From: Pseudomonas sp. GV071
GTDB lineage: Bacteria; Pseudomonadota; Gammaproteobacteria; Pseudomonadales; Pseudomonadaceae
DNA: 64,000 nt
Direction: 5' to 3'
NCBI RefSeq assembly: GCF_003050835.1
Contig: NZ_QAOJ01000007.1
Location: 274,840 to 338,839, forward strand
In this document: piece by piece, positions 26,450 through 34,640 of the stretch
Layout of the letters: the number at the start of each line of letters is the position of its first letter
Position numbering within the stretch: the first letter of the stretch is position 1
Position numbers and translations under genes: made by a program
Notes under the pieces: generated by a model
What the model saw: only the letters and a program-made list of their open reading frames with translations
Database searches by the model: none
Told to the model about the DNA's origin: nothing

Positions 26450-27318
26450 GCGGCGTCCCTTTGTTCCTCGTACTGGGTCACCCAGACTTCCAGTTGCTTG
26501 AATGCCGGTTTGACGTCCTGCTCGATCAACTTGCGCCCGGCGTCCACGGCCAACAGCGTTGGCTTGCCGGCGACATGGGCGACCAGGGTGGTACGCACGC
26601 ATTCCAACGCCGACAGTTCCGTCTTGATTCGCTGGGTCATGGCGCTGGAGAGCGGGTCCATCAGGCAGTAGCAGCAGAAGATGCCGAGGAAGGTCCCCAC
26701 CAGTGCCGCTGCAACGTGGGCGCCGACTTCGGCCACCGAACCACCGATATTGCCCATGGTGATGACGATACCCATGATCGCCGCGAGAATGCCGAAGCCC
26801 GGCATCGCCTCACCGACCTTGTGCAACGAGCGCGCCGGTTGCAGCAGGGCGTGCTCCATGGCTTCCAGTTCCTGTTCAAGGAACCCTTCCAGCTCGTGGG
26901 CGCTGATCTTGCCCATGGCCATCAGGCGGAAGTTATCGGCGATAAAGGCCATCAGGTTTTTCTCCTGACGGATCAACGGATACTTGGCAAACAGCTCGCT
27001 CTGCTCGGGCTCCTCAATGTGCGCATCGAGCACCTTGAGACCGCCGGCGTCGACCATCTCCAGCAGCTCGTAAAGCATCATCAGCAGTTGGCGCTGAAAC
27101 TCTTCACCGCGGCGTTTGTACACGCACACGTCTTTGAGCTGTACGCACATTTCGTGCAGCACTTCCTTGGGGTTGGCCACCACCAGGGTGCCGATGCCGG
27201 CGCCGAGAATGATCAACATCTCGGCCGGCTGCCAGAGCATCGACAGCACGCCATGGGCCATGGTGTAGCCGCCCAGTACGCAGCCGACGATGATCAGTGC
27301 TCCGATTAATTTCTGCAT
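26446..27318 (-). CDS. motA: Flagellar stator protein MotA (LafT)
   Basis: A 290-residue stator A subunit with four membrane helices (about 1-22, 33-52, 170-192, 203-225). Motifs include PAEMLIILGAGIGTLVVANP, the PGFGILAAIMGIVITMG proton-channel helix and ALVGTFLGIFCCYCLMDPLS. It forms the torque-generating channel with MotB and pushes on FliG. It is a distinct stator from the chromosomal MotAB/MotCD pairs, as expected of a second flagellar system. ATG 27318; eight bases separate it from fliA. Confidence 0.94.
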   Translation of the reverse strand: MQKLIGALIIVGCVLGGYTMAHGVLSMLWQPAEMLIILGAGIGTLVVANPKEVLHEMCVQLKDVCVYKRRGEEFQRQLLMMLYELLEMVDAGGLKVLDAHIEEPEQSELFAKYPLIRQEKNLMAFIADNFRLMAMGKISAHELEGFLEQELEAMEHALLQPARSLHKVGEAMPGFGILAAIMGIVITMGNIGGSVAEVGAHVAAALVGTFLGIFCCYCLMDPLSSAMTQRIKTELSALECVRTTLVAHVAGKPTLLAVDAGRKLIEQDVKPAFKQLEVWVTQYEEQRDAA

Positions 27319-27326
27319 AACAGCAC

Positions 27327-28046
27327 CTAAGCACCTTGGGGTTTATCGGTTAAAAAACGGCAGGCCTTGGCCAGTGCCTGTTTGCTCAACTGACACACGC
27401 GGGCGTCAGTCAAATCCAGCACCAGCGCAATCTCTTTGAGGCTGAGTTCGTGCTGGTAGTAGAGGGTCAGAATCAGCCGCTCGCGCTCGTTCAGCGCGCC
27501 GAGGGCCTGCTCCAGCAAGCGCTCTTTATGCAGGCGGTCTTCGAAGCCGGCGGTGGCCTGGTCATGGCCGTTCTGCAGCAATTCGTCGAGGCTTTCGATG
27601 GCCTCGCTGGCGTCGGCGCAGAGGTAGTCCTGGTAGGCCTTGGCCGACAGACCGGTATCGGCCAGCACCTCTTCCTCACTCGGCACCCGGCCCAGGCGCC
27701 GGGCCAGGGCACGAATGGCATCGCGCACTTTGTGCACCTGCTGGCGCAGCTGGCGCGGACGCCAGTCGAGGCGGCGCAGTTCATCGAGAATCGCGCCGCG
27801 AATGCGCAGCGCGGCGAAGCGGCCGAACTGCTCGTCGGGTTCGCCGTAGCGGCGCAGGCATTCGAGCAGACCCATCAGGCCGATCTGCTCCATGTCTTCG
27901 CGGTCCATGGCCTGGCTGGCCTGCAGCGACAGCTGGCTGACGATGCGTTTGACCAGTGGCAGGTACTGGCGCACCCAGCGCTGTTCGGCACCGGGGGCGA
28001 ACAGGGCGCGGGGCGTGGGCTGGGCGGCGTAGTCGACGGCATGCAT
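27327..28046 (-). CDS. fliA: Flagellar sigma factor FliA type (LafS)
   Basis: A 239-residue sigma-28 type factor. It has region 2 (LSLQASQAMDREDMEQIGLM), region 3 (DAIRALARRLGRVPSEEEV) and region 4 (LTLYYQHELSLKEIALVLDL then TDARVCQLSKQALAKACRFL). Such factors transcribe flagellin, cap, stator and anti-sigma genes of the same system. FlgM (35081-35365) is the likely anti-sigma partner. Overlapping or adjoining neighbours motA and fliL put it inside the filament/stator operon. Confidence 0.93.
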   Translation of the reverse strand: MHAVDYAAQPTPRALFAPGAEQRWVRQYLPLVKRIVSQLSLQASQAMDREDMEQIGLMGLLECLRRYGEPDEQFGRFAALRIRGAILDELRRLDWRPRQLRQQVHKVRDAIRALARRLGRVPSEEEVLADTGLSAKAYQDYLCADASEAIESLDELLQNGHDQATAGFEDRLHKERLLEQALGALNERERLILTLYYQHELSLKEIALVLDLTDARVCQLSKQALAKACRFLTDKPQGA

Positions 28047-28052
28047 GGCGGC

Positions 28053-28577
28053 TTACTGCACGAGCATCTTGCTGACCAGCACATGCTGGAACGGCGCGAC
28101 GACTTTGCGGCTGGCGAAATCCGCCAACAGCGCGGTTTCCAATTGGCTTTGCAGGGCCGGAATGGTCAGGTTGCGCAGCTCCTCGAACTTCATCGCCGAC
28201 AGGTAGGCCACGGCGGAACTGCGCACCATCGGGTCGGCCTGTTCGAGCTTTTTCGGGTCGGCGTCGGCTTCAGCCTGCAAGACCAGGTCGAGCACAAAGT
28301 AGTGCTCACGCTCGCCGCCACGCAGGCTGACGATGACCTTTTGCACCGGGAAGAAGGTGAACTCGCCGGGCTCGCCAGGCGCTTCCTGCTCACCAGCCAA
28401 CGCCTGCGCGGCCGTCTCTTCACCGGCCGGCGCACCGGGCGCTGCCGGCGCGGTGCTGGCGATGGCGCTGCCGCCATGCAACAACGGTTTGAGCAGCAAG
28501 TAGTTGGTCACCACGCCGCCGACCACGACGAACATGTTGAGGACCAGCATGATGAGAATGACCCGTGGCACTGCCAT
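28053..28577 (-). CDS. fliL: FliL-like stator-associated protein (LafF)
   Basis: A 174-residue protein with an N-terminal membrane helix (VILIMLVLNMFVVVGGVV), an Ala/Gly/Pro linker and a periplasmic FliL domain (VIVSLRGGEREHYFVLDLVL, FEELRNLTIPALQSQLETAL). FliL rings surround stator units and raise torque. Start at ATG 28577, because the 13 residues further upstream are unconserved. Six bases downstream is fliA. Confidence 0.88.
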   Translation of the reverse strand: MAVPRVILIMLVLNMFVVVGGVVTNYLLLKPLLHGGSAIASTAPAAPGAPAGEETAAQALAGEQEAPGEPGEFTFFPVQKVIVSLRGGEREHYFVLDLVLQAEADADPKKLEQADPMVRSSAVAYLSAMKFEELRNLTIPALQSQLETALLADFASRKVVAPFQHVLVSKMLVQ

Positions 28578-28638
28578 AAAAAGCTCGCTATCCAGATGCT
28601 GTGAATAAGGCCCCACGCTTGATGCGCGTGGCCGTCGG

Positions 28639-29739
28639 TTAAACGGTGACCAGAATGTCGTCGCCGCGTTTGCCCTGCCGTTGCTCCTGCTCGGGCGCCG
28701 GCGCGGCGGCGAGAATTTGCTCTTCCACCGGCAAGCGCTGACGGGCCTGTTGCTGGCTCTGTTGCCCGGAGCTGTCGGACGACACCTGCACGTTCACCTG
28801 CAAAAAGTTCTGCCCCACCAGCTCCTGGCGCAGGCGTTCGCTGGTGTTGTTGAGCAAACGCGCGACGTCGCTGTTGGCCGCCGAGATCTGCACCGTGAGG
28901 CGCCCGGATTCGTGACTGAGGAGAATCTCCATGCTGCCCAGCTCTGGCGGGTCGAGGCGGATGGTGGCGCTCTGTACTTTCTGCTGCAGTTGCAGCTCGA
29001 CGTTGTCGCGCAGCGCCACCAGCATCTGTTCGCCCCACTTGGCCTCCGGTGCCTGCAACCGCAAATGGCGCTCCAGCGGCGCGGCGGCCAGCTCCTGTGG
29101 CACCGCAGTGGTTGCTGGCGTCGGGCTGCTGGCGGTCATCGCGCTGATCGCCGGAGCACTGCTATCTGCCGTGACTGCCGTGCTAGCCGTGGCGGGTTCG
29201 GCACCCGCCGCTAAAGTGGCGAGCAAGGCACTGAGGGCATCGCTGTCGCTGTCCTGATTAGCGGCCGGCAGTGGAGGTGTTGCGTCGCTGCTGACGGTGC
29301 TGAGCGCAGCCAGTTTGACGTTCAACGCGGGCAACACCGGTTGAGCCTGAGTGAGCACATCCTGAGCCATCGCCGCATCGACCTGAGGCTGCTCAGCGCC
29401 TTGCGCAGCGTCACCGTCACGCGCCTGCACGGTGGTCATGCGCTGGCCGAGCATGCTCAGCAGCCACTGCTCGGCGCTCAGCTCCTGCTGTTGCAGGCTC
29501 GGGTCCAGCGGCAACTGCGCAAGCCCGTCGAGCAGTTCAGCAGGCTCGGCCGGCGCTGGCGTGACCTCGGCTGGCAAGGCTTCGCTGCTCGGCACGGCGC
29601 TCGCCAACAGCGCTTGGGCGTCGAGCACAAAACCCTCGCCGGTGGCTAGCGGACGATTGCCGGCCTGGGCTTGTGGCGCGATGGCTTCGTCGCCCGGCAA
29701 GGTGCCCTGGGCAGCAGGCGTGTTGATCAGTTGCAGCAC
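28639..29739 (-). CDS. fliK: Flagellar hook-length control protein FliK (LafE)
   Basis: A 366-residue protein with a long low-complexity Ala/Pro/Gln-rich N-terminus and a conserved C-terminal substrate-switch domain (about 255-345; LRLQAPEAKWGEQMLVALRD, ATIRLDPPELGSMEI, GRLTVQISAANSDVARLL). FliK measures hook length and triggers FlhB switching. Its presence is notable because no hook or rod genes are in this locus. FlhB here carries NPVH at its autocleavage site. Confidence 0.9.
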   Translation of the reverse strand: MLQLINTPAAQGTLPGDEAIAPQAQAGNRPLATGEGFVLDAQALLASAVPSSEALPAEVTPAPAEPAELLDGLAQLPLDPSLQQQELSAEQWLLSMLGQRMTTVQARDGDAAQGAEQPQVDAAMAQDVLTQAQPVLPALNVKLAALSTVSSDATPPLPAANQDSDSDALSALLATLAAGAEPATASTAVTADSSAPAISAMTASSPTPATTAVPQELAAAPLERHLRLQAPEAKWGEQMLVALRDNVELQLQQKVQSATIRLDPPELGSMEILLSHESGRLTVQISAANSDVARLLNNTSERLRQELVGQNFLQVNVQVSSDSSGQQSQQQARQRLPVEEQILAAAPAPEQEQRQGKRGDDILVTV

Positions 29740-29742
29740 GTG

Positions 29743-30048
29743 TTAACTCCGGTTTTGCAGCAGTTCGACGCGCTCGTAAGCCGAGCGCCCTTCGGCGTAT
29801 TCCAGGTGCGACAGCATCAGCTGGCGCACCCGCTCACATTCGCCGGCGCAGGCTTGATAAGCCCGGCCATGCAGTTCTTTGAGCTGCTGTTGCAGACGCT
29901 GGCGTTCCAGGCTCGGCGGTACGTCGCGCTGCAGCTCTTCACGAATGGCCGCGTCCACCTCGCCCAATGCCAGCCAGTCACGGGCGGCCAGCACCTGCTG
30001 CAAACGCTCGTGCAGCAGGCGCAACCGTTCAACGCGAGGCACTGACAC
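29743..30048 (-). CDS. fliT: FliT-like export chaperone (LafD)
   Basis: A 101-residue predominantly helical protein (LERQRLQQQLKELHGRAYQA). It sits between fliS and fliK as LafD does in Flag-2 loci, and overlaps fliS by 20 bases. FliT-type proteins are chaperones for the FliD cap and can dampen regulator activity. Sequence conservation in this family is low, so the call depends on gene order and helical character. Confidence 0.75.
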   Translation of the reverse strand: MSVPRVERLRLLHERLQQVLAARDWLALGEVDAAIREELQRDVPPSLERQRLQQQLKELHGRAYQACAGECERVRQLMLSHLEYAEGRSAYERVELLQNRS

Positions 30049-30424
30049 CCTCCCAGCCCTCGCGCAGGGTGCCGAGCAAGCGCACCACTTCGTCGAGGTC
30101 GGCGAGCGACAGGCTCACGCTGACGTCAGAGACCTTGTAGATGCAGTAGTCGTACAGCCGCGCCAGGCCCTGCACCAACTCGCCGCCCTGCTCGTAGTCG
30201 AGGGCGCCGTTGAGGCCGTTGAGAATGTTCAGGCACTTCTCCAGCGAGCGACCTTTTTGCTGGTAGCGCTTGCCTTCGATATGCCCACGGGCCCGGGCCA
30301 GCTCGTCGAGCAGGCCGTCGAACAGCATCAGCACCAGCTCATAGGGCGAGGCGGAGGCCGCTTTGGCCTCCAGGTCTACCGAGCGGTAGCTGTCGTAACC
30401 GTCGTTCAGGTTGTAGGTATTCAT
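30029..30424 (-). CDS. fliS: Flagellin chaperone FliS (LafC)
   Basis: A 131-residue helical protein with the FliS signature: SPYELVLMLFDGLLDELARA near residue 25, then a KGRSLEKCLNILNGLNGAL helix and LYDYCIYKVSDVSVSLSLAD. FliS binds the disordered flagellin C-terminus and prevents early polymerisation. Starts with ATG 30424, four bases inside the end of fliD. Confidence 0.92.
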   Translation of the reverse strand: MNTYNLNDGYDSYRSVDLEAKAASASPYELVLMLFDGLLDELARARGHIEGKRYQQKGRSLEKCLNILNGLNGALDYEQGGELVQGLARLYDYCIYKVSDVSVSLSLADLDEVVRLLGTLREGWEGVSASR

Positions 30425-31725
30425 ACGAACAGGCTGCTGGTTTGTTCCATGGAGGTCATGACTTGCATGAGGTTGGTGTACTGCTTGAGGTAGCGGCTGT
30501 ATGAGCTGTCGTAACGCACCTGCAAGGTGTCGTAGTCATCGTTGATCTTGCTCAGCTTTTCATTGAGGCTGTCGACCCGCGAGGTCAGCAGGCCGTTGGA
30601 GCTGCTGGTGTAGACCTTGAGCGATGAGTCGAGGCTGTCGAGCAGATTGCCCTTGCCGGTGAACAGGGTTTCAAAGCCATCCGGGTCGGCGGCGATGGCC
30701 TTTTCGAAGGCCTTGGCGTCCAGGGTCAACTTGCCGCTGTTATTCGAGCTGACGCCGAAGTTGATCAGCGAGGTGTCGCCAAAGCTGGTGCGCACCAGGT
30801 TGTTGACCACCGACTTGATCGCCAACACGCTGGCGTCGCCGGCCAGCGCGCCACGGGCGCTGCTGTCGCTGCCGCTGGCAGTGAGCGAGCCGATGCTGGT
30901 CATCAGGGTGTTGAAGGCGTCGATAAACTTTTGCAGTTTGTCTTTGGTCGCCGACACGTCCTGGTCGATGTCCACGGTGAGCAGCTCGTCGTCGGGGCCG
31001 GTGACCTTGTTGAAGGTCAGGCTGACGCCGGTGATGGCGGCATCGAAGGTGTTGCTGCTGTTGGTCAGCTCCACCCCACTCTCGCCACCCAGATAGACGA
31101 TGGCGTCCTTGGCGGTGGACAGCTGTTTGCGCCCGTCGACGGCGGTCTGCACGGCGGCGTTGTCGCTGCTCAGGCTGATGGCCTGATCGGCACCGGTCTT
31201 CTCGCTGGTGAGCACCAGGTTGACCTGACCATTGCTGCGCACCAGGGTGGCTTTGAGGCCGGTGTTGTCGCTGGCGTTATTGATTGCAGAAGCCAGGCCG
31301 TCGAGCGTGGTGATGCTGCTCATATCGACGGAAAAACTCTCGCTGCCCTGGCCAAAGGTCAGGCTGCCGCTGCCCAGGTCCGCATCGGTAAGGCCCTGCA
31401 GTGCCACCTGGTCTTTGCTAGCCAGCTGCTTGACGAAAAATTCATAACTGCCGCTCACCGCCGTCGCACCGACGCTGGCGGTGGCCACGCCTTCGCTGCT
31501 GAACTTGGCGCTGTTGATCAGCATGCTGTCGGCGCTGCTACTGGTGCTCTTCAGCGCCTTGGCGGCGGAAGCAAAGGTACTCAGGGCGGTTTTCAGATCG
31601 CCAACCGCCTTCAACTCGGCGTTGTATTTGGTCTCGCTGCGTTTGGCCCGCGCCTGCCCGGCCTGGACGTCGTATTGCGCCAGTTGCGTTGCCATCTGTT
31701 GCACGTAGTCGGAATCAATTGCCAT
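30421..31725 (-). CDS. fliD: Filament cap protein FliD (LafB)
   Basis: A 434-residue protein starting at ATG 31725 (preceded by GAGGGG), which gives a compact N-terminus MAIDSDYVQQMATQLAQYDV; the longer frame upstream is non-coding. FliD_N and FliD_C domains are recognisable (LKAVGDLKTALSTFASAAK, LTFNKVTGPDDELLTVDIDQ, and the C-terminal coiled segment VDSLNEKLSKINDDYDTLQV). It caps the filament tip and guides flagellin folding. First gene of the run lafB to lafU. Confidence 0.92.
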   Translation of the reverse strand: MAIDSDYVQQMATQLAQYDVQAGQARAKRSETKYNAELKAVGDLKTALSTFASAAKALKSTSSSADSMLINSAKFSSEGVATASVGATAVSGSYEFFVKQLASKDQVALQGLTDADLGSGSLTFGQGSESFSVDMSSITTLDGLASAINNASDNTGLKATLVRSNGQVNLVLTSEKTGADQAISLSSDNAAVQTAVDGRKQLSTAKDAIVYLGGESGVELTNSSNTFDAAITGVSLTFNKVTGPDDELLTVDIDQDVSATKDKLQKFIDAFNTLMTSIGSLTASGSDSSARGALAGDASVLAIKSVVNNLVRTSFGDTSLINFGVSSNNSGKLTLDAKAFEKAIAADPDGFETLFTGKGNLLDSLDSSLKVYTSSSNGLLTSRVDSLNEKLSKINDDYDTLQVRYDSSYSRYLKQYTNLMQVMTSMEQTSSLFV

Positions 31726-32183
31726 GGTTATGTACCCCTCTGAATGCCATTGAGCAATATCGATGCCATACCTATAACTTGTTGATTTATAGGCAATTAG
31801 CTCGACTTTATGGAGAAGAAGAACTTCCGCCTGGACGGTGCTGGGCGGCAGGCGGAAACAGGGTTTCCGCCTGGCTGCGGTGTGCAGGATTACCAGGAGA
31901 TAGGCGACTGGATGGGGTAGCGAATTAAGGGCGTGGGGCGAATATCGGTGTGCGTGGTTGCGGGGGCGCCCGGCTTCAAAGCCGTAGCACAAGGTGTGAG
32001 GTTGGGCCTTACACGGAGCTGAAACTCAGCGTTTGCCCCAGGCTGCCAAGATGCATTCATCGACACGTTAGAGGCACTGCACAGCGGCATTTGCGCCGGT
32101 GCATCGAGCGTGTGGTCAGTATCGGGCTCATCAACGGTGAGCCGCTTGGTTAGCCCTTAACCCAGAAAACCCCGGAGCACATC
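31726..32183. other. 458-base gene-free interval between lafB and the tail-fibre module
   Basis: It holds the upstream region of lafB and then sequence without convincing coding. One candidate sigma-28-like promoter lies at 31788-31810. No recognisable fragment of FlgL, FlgK, LafW or another missing flagellar gene was found in any frame by eye; frames around 32010-32160 are open but match nothing I know. Confidence 0.6.
31788..31810 (-). promoter_or_regulatory. Possible sigma-28-like promoter of lafB, odd spacer
   Basis: On the minus strand TAAA (31810-31807), 12 bases, then GCCTATAA (31795-31788). The second box matches GCCGATAA in 7 of 8 positions, but the spacer is 12 rather than 15, so the assignment is tentative. 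It is 63 bases before the fliD start. Confidence 0.3.
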
Positions 32184-32384
32184 GTGAAGCTACCTGCTGC
32201 ACCTTCGACGCTGTTCGACTTACCCCAGAACGCCAGCGGAACCGAGGCCTTCGTGGCCGCAGCCGCCAACCAGGCCCGCGCCGGCGACCCACTCCAGGGA
32301 AACAGAAATACCCAACGCGACTACCGGCTCAACCCAATGAAACCGGCTAAATCCAACCTGACCCTCGGCTACGGAGGCAACTGA
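32184..32384 (+). CDS. Small ORF at the head of the tail-fibre module
   Basis: A 66-residue ORF (starts MKLPAAPSTLFDLPQNASGT) overlapping the tail-fibre start codon as TGATG, with GGAG upstream of that junction. The tight coupling suggests it is real and part of the same unit. Polar, no signal peptide, no recognised domain; ATG 32184 follows GTG codons and no clear ribosome site. Confidence 0.5.
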   Translation: MKLPAAPSTLFDLPQNASGTEAFVAAAANQARAGDPLQGNRNTQRDYRLNPMKPAKSNLTLGYGGN

Positions 32385-33607
32385 TGCAGAAGATCAGCGA
32401 GAGCACATCGGCGGCTACGCCAGCCGGTGAATTTACCGAAGGCAACCCGGTCGGCGCCGTCCCGGCGACCCCCATCAAAGCCGCGTGGCTGAACGCACTA
32501 CAACGCGAGCTGGTCGCCGTCATTGAAGGCGCGGGCCTGACATTGAACCGTGAGGATGATGGCCAGCTATTTGTCGCCGTTCAGCGGCTTGTCGCCGACG
32601 CCAACACCTGGGCCAGCATCACCGCAAAGCCCAGCACACTGGCGGGTTTTGGCATTAATGACGCGTTCAGCAAAACCGAAACCAGCACCACTATTCAGGC
32701 CGCGATTGCTGCGCACTTCGCCACGACGGTAACCAATGCGCTGGCGCTCAAAGCCCCGCTGGCATCGCCAGTGCTGAGCGGCGTGCCTACAGCCCCGACG
32801 GCGGCCTTAGGAACAAACACAACTCAGTTGGCCACGACGGCTTACGTTGCCAACTCTATAAAGCAGATTCAAAGCGTCTCTGCCGCTGTGGCGGCTAACG
32901 CACTGACATTTACGCTGGCAGCGACTTCGCTAGATTTTCGCTCAAGCTCGATTAGCACCGGCACCGTCAATACACGGGCTGTACCTACGTTATCGCTGGT
33001 GATCCCCCAAGGGGCTACGCTCGGAACCACCAATGCAACGAGTGCTCGTATCGCGGTACTCGCCATTGATAGTGGCGGAACTGTTGAGCTCGCCGCCTGC
33101 AATCTGGCGGGTGGCTTGAACCTTGATGAAACAACGCTGCTCAGCACTACCGCTATCAGTGCAACCGCCACAGCGAAGAACATCGTTTATTCCACGACAG
33201 CCCGCACAGGAGTGCCATTCCGGGTAGTAGGTTTTGCTGACTTGACCCAGACCACTGCCGGAACCTGGGCCGCTACGCCCTCGATCGTCCAGGGCGTTGG
33301 CGGCCAGGCCTTAACAGCGCTGTCGTCACTCGGATACGGCCAAACCTATATCGATGTCACCGCTAGCCGCGTCTCCGGCACAACTTACACCAACACAACC
33401 GGTCGCCCAATTCTTGTGCAAGTCCAGACCGGTTACGCGATTAACCAGGCACTGACCTTTGTTGTGGACGGGGTTACCGTATTCACTCAGAGCCTCACGC
33501 TGGGCGGGGGCACAACAGCCGTCCTTAACCACGTGGTGCTGGTCAAACCAGGCGCCGAGTACACCGTTTCTGCTACCGCAGGTTTTGCTTGGAAGGAGTC
33601 CAGATAA
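32384..33607 (+). CDS. Phage/tailocin-type tail-fibre protein
   Basis: A 407-residue protein whose N-terminal 80 residues match Pseudomonas prophage and tailocin tail fibres (FTEGNPVGAVPATPIKAAWL, then LQRELVAVIEGAGLTLN). A tail-fibre repeat-like LAGFGINDAFSKTET and VLSGVPTAPTAALGTNTTQL follow. The C-terminal half is a Thr/Ala/Ser-rich beta-structured part (such as ALTFVVDGVTVFTQSLTLGG), typical of trimeric host-binding tips. No baseplate, sheath, tube or lysis gene is nearby, so this is not a prophage. It is codirectional with a small ORF and a DUF4376-like gene and lies where flgA-flgL would be in a Flag-2 locus. By eye base composition is lower in GC than the flanks. Confidence 0.85.
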   Translation: MQKISESTSAATPAGEFTEGNPVGAVPATPIKAAWLNALQRELVAVIEGAGLTLNREDDGQLFVAVQRLVADANTWASITAKPSTLAGFGINDAFSKTETSTTIQAAIAAHFATTVTNALALKAPLASPVLSGVPTAPTAALGTNTTQLATTAYVANSIKQIQSVSAAVAANALTFTLAATSLDFRSSSISTGTVNTRAVPTLSLVIPQGATLGTTNATSARIAVLAIDSGGTVELAACNLAGGLNLDETTLLSTTAISATATAKNIVYSTTARTGVPFRVVGFADLTQTTAGTWAATPSIVQGVGGQALTALSSLGYGQTYIDVTASRVSGTTYTNTTGRPILVQVQTGYAINQALTFVVDGVTVFTQSLTLGGGTTAVLNHVVLVKPGAEYTVSATAGFAWKESR

Positions 33608-34083
33608 TGGCGCAGCAACATTTTATTGACCTTGAAACGAACCAACTCTTTGCCTACCAGCTGCCGGGGGACGAAGCGTTTATAAAACCTCACCTTGTTC
33701 CGCTAAGTAGTGAAGCACTAACGGCCTACCGAGCGGAGCAAGCTGCAGCTCTAGAGCCTGAGCCCGCACAGCAGATTGCACAGCGGCGATATGAAGCTGA
33801 GATTCAAGGCATAGAGTTCAACGGTGTCAGGCTCGACACTGGCCGCGATAGTCAGGCGCTTATCAACGGAGCTGCGCTGGCCGCCGTTATCGACCCTGGC
33901 TACGTGTGCAAATGGAAAACCGAGAGCGGATTTACGGAGCTGAACGCCACCGCGTTAGTTGCCATTGCTTCGGCTGTCCGCGCCCATGTGCAGGCCTGCT
34001 TTAACAGAGAGGCCGAGTTGTTGACTGCGGTGGCAGATAGGGTTTTCACGAAAGCGATGCTTAGTGAGGGATGGCCGGTATGA
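33607..34083 (+). CDS. DUF4376-like tail-fibre-associated protein
   Basis: A 158-residue protein (frame begins MAQQHFIDLETNQLFAYQLP at ATG 33607, overlapping the tail-fibre stop as TAATG). The C-terminal part (QRRYEAEIQGIEFNGVRLDT, then DSQALINGAALAAV, CKWKTESGFTELNATALVAI) matches the DUF4376 domain found in tail-fibre accessory or assembly proteins of Pseudomonas phages. It probably helps fold or cap the fibre protein encoded just upstream. Confidence 0.78.
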   Translation: MAQQHFIDLETNQLFAYQLPGDEAFIKPHLVPLSSEALTAYRAEQAAALEPEPAQQIAQRRYEAEIQGIEFNGVRLDTGRDSQALINGAALAAVIDPGYVCKWKTESGFTELNATALVAIASAVRAHVQACFNREAELLTAVADRVFTKAMLSEGWPV

Positions 34084-34149
34084 GTCGTTTTCCCTCTCCG
34101 CTAAAGGTAAAGCAGCAGCCGAACGGACACACCTAAAAACCAGATCAAA

Positions 34150-34262
34150 AGCCCCTCTCCCCCGCCCCTCTCCCGCAAGCGGGCGAGGGGTGACGTATGG
34201 CTAAAGCCGTGCACCTATCAGTTCCCTCTCCCGCTTGCGGGAGAGGGCTAGGGAGAGGGGCT
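34150..34262. repeat. Intergenic CCCTCTCCC/GGGAGAGGG element, second copy
   Basis: It has the same design as 3311-3422: C-rich left arm, internal GCAAGCGGG/CCCGCTTGCGGGAG hairpins, and G-rich right arm ending GGGAGAGGGGCTG. Downstream of the tail-fibre module. Confidence 0.8.
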
Positions 34263-34289
34263 GTTGATCTTGATCTGCTCTGGCCTTGG

Positions 34290-34560
34290 ATATTGCTCTA
34301 CCCCCCCGTCAGGAGGCCGAGCGGAGTCGTTGTGTAGGGGGTTGAGCGGGAGGGAGCCGCGAAAGGCGAAGACGGGCCAAGGTGACCGTTTTGCCGGCCC
34401 CCGGAACGACGACGGGAGCGAGTTGACCTGGAGTGAAGCGGAAGGCCGTATGTTGGGGCTAGACCTTTTGGTTCCTTTTGGGTGGTCCGGCGATCCGGCA
34501 ATGCCAAAAGGGACTCGCGCGTAAGGCGGGAAACAAAACGTTCGGCGCACGCGGTAACCC
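34290..34560. repeat. Candidate Pseudomonas interspersed repeat, about 270 bases
   Basis: A run with short reading frames in all six phases, none conserved in codon pattern, and tracts such as CAAAAGGGACTCGCGCGTAA and CTAGACCTTTTGGTTCCTTT. I recognise this sort of sequence as recurrent non-coding repeat DNA in Pseudomonas, often annotated with spurious short proteins. It separates the tail-fibre module from flgN. Confidence 0.5.
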
Positions 34561-34593
34561 AGAACGCCCGCGACACCAAATGCACCGAGTATC

Positions 34594-34626
34594 GGCGGAT
34601 ATCGCCAAAGCGATATCCGCCCTACG
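34594..34626. repeat. Perfect inverted repeat, GGCGGATATCGC family
   Basis: GGCGGATATCGC (34594-34605), four-base loop CAAA, GCGATATCCGCC (34610-34621), then CTACG. It follows the end of flgN (minus strand) and may terminate the lafK-fliE-to-flgN transcript. The motif recurs at 49173-49196 and, imperfectly, at 9592-9634. Confidence 0.75.
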
Positions 34627-34640
34627 GTCCGGCGCCCCGC

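Noticed and set aside
27338..27352. Sigma-28-like -10 box (ACCGATAA on the minus strand)
   Set aside because: It encodes the end of FliA itself (LTDK), and there is no TAAA box at the right distance.
31726..31992. N-terminal extension of FliD
   Set aside because: The extra 89 codons run through the promoter region, lack FliD similarity, and ATG 31725 has a GAGGGG ribosome site.
31900..32183. Remnant of flgL, flgK or lafW
   Set aside because: All frames were read by eye; none shows the helical C-terminal flagellin-like motif of FlgL or FlgK.
32184..34083. Prophage or complete tailocin
   Set aside because: Only the fibre and its partner genes are present; no structural, lysis, regulator or integrase genes, and flagellar genes flank on both sides.
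34298..34585. 95-codon minus-strand frame as a gene
   Set aside because: Arg/Ser/Pro-rich translation of interspersed repeat DNA, with open frames on both strands and no ribosome site.
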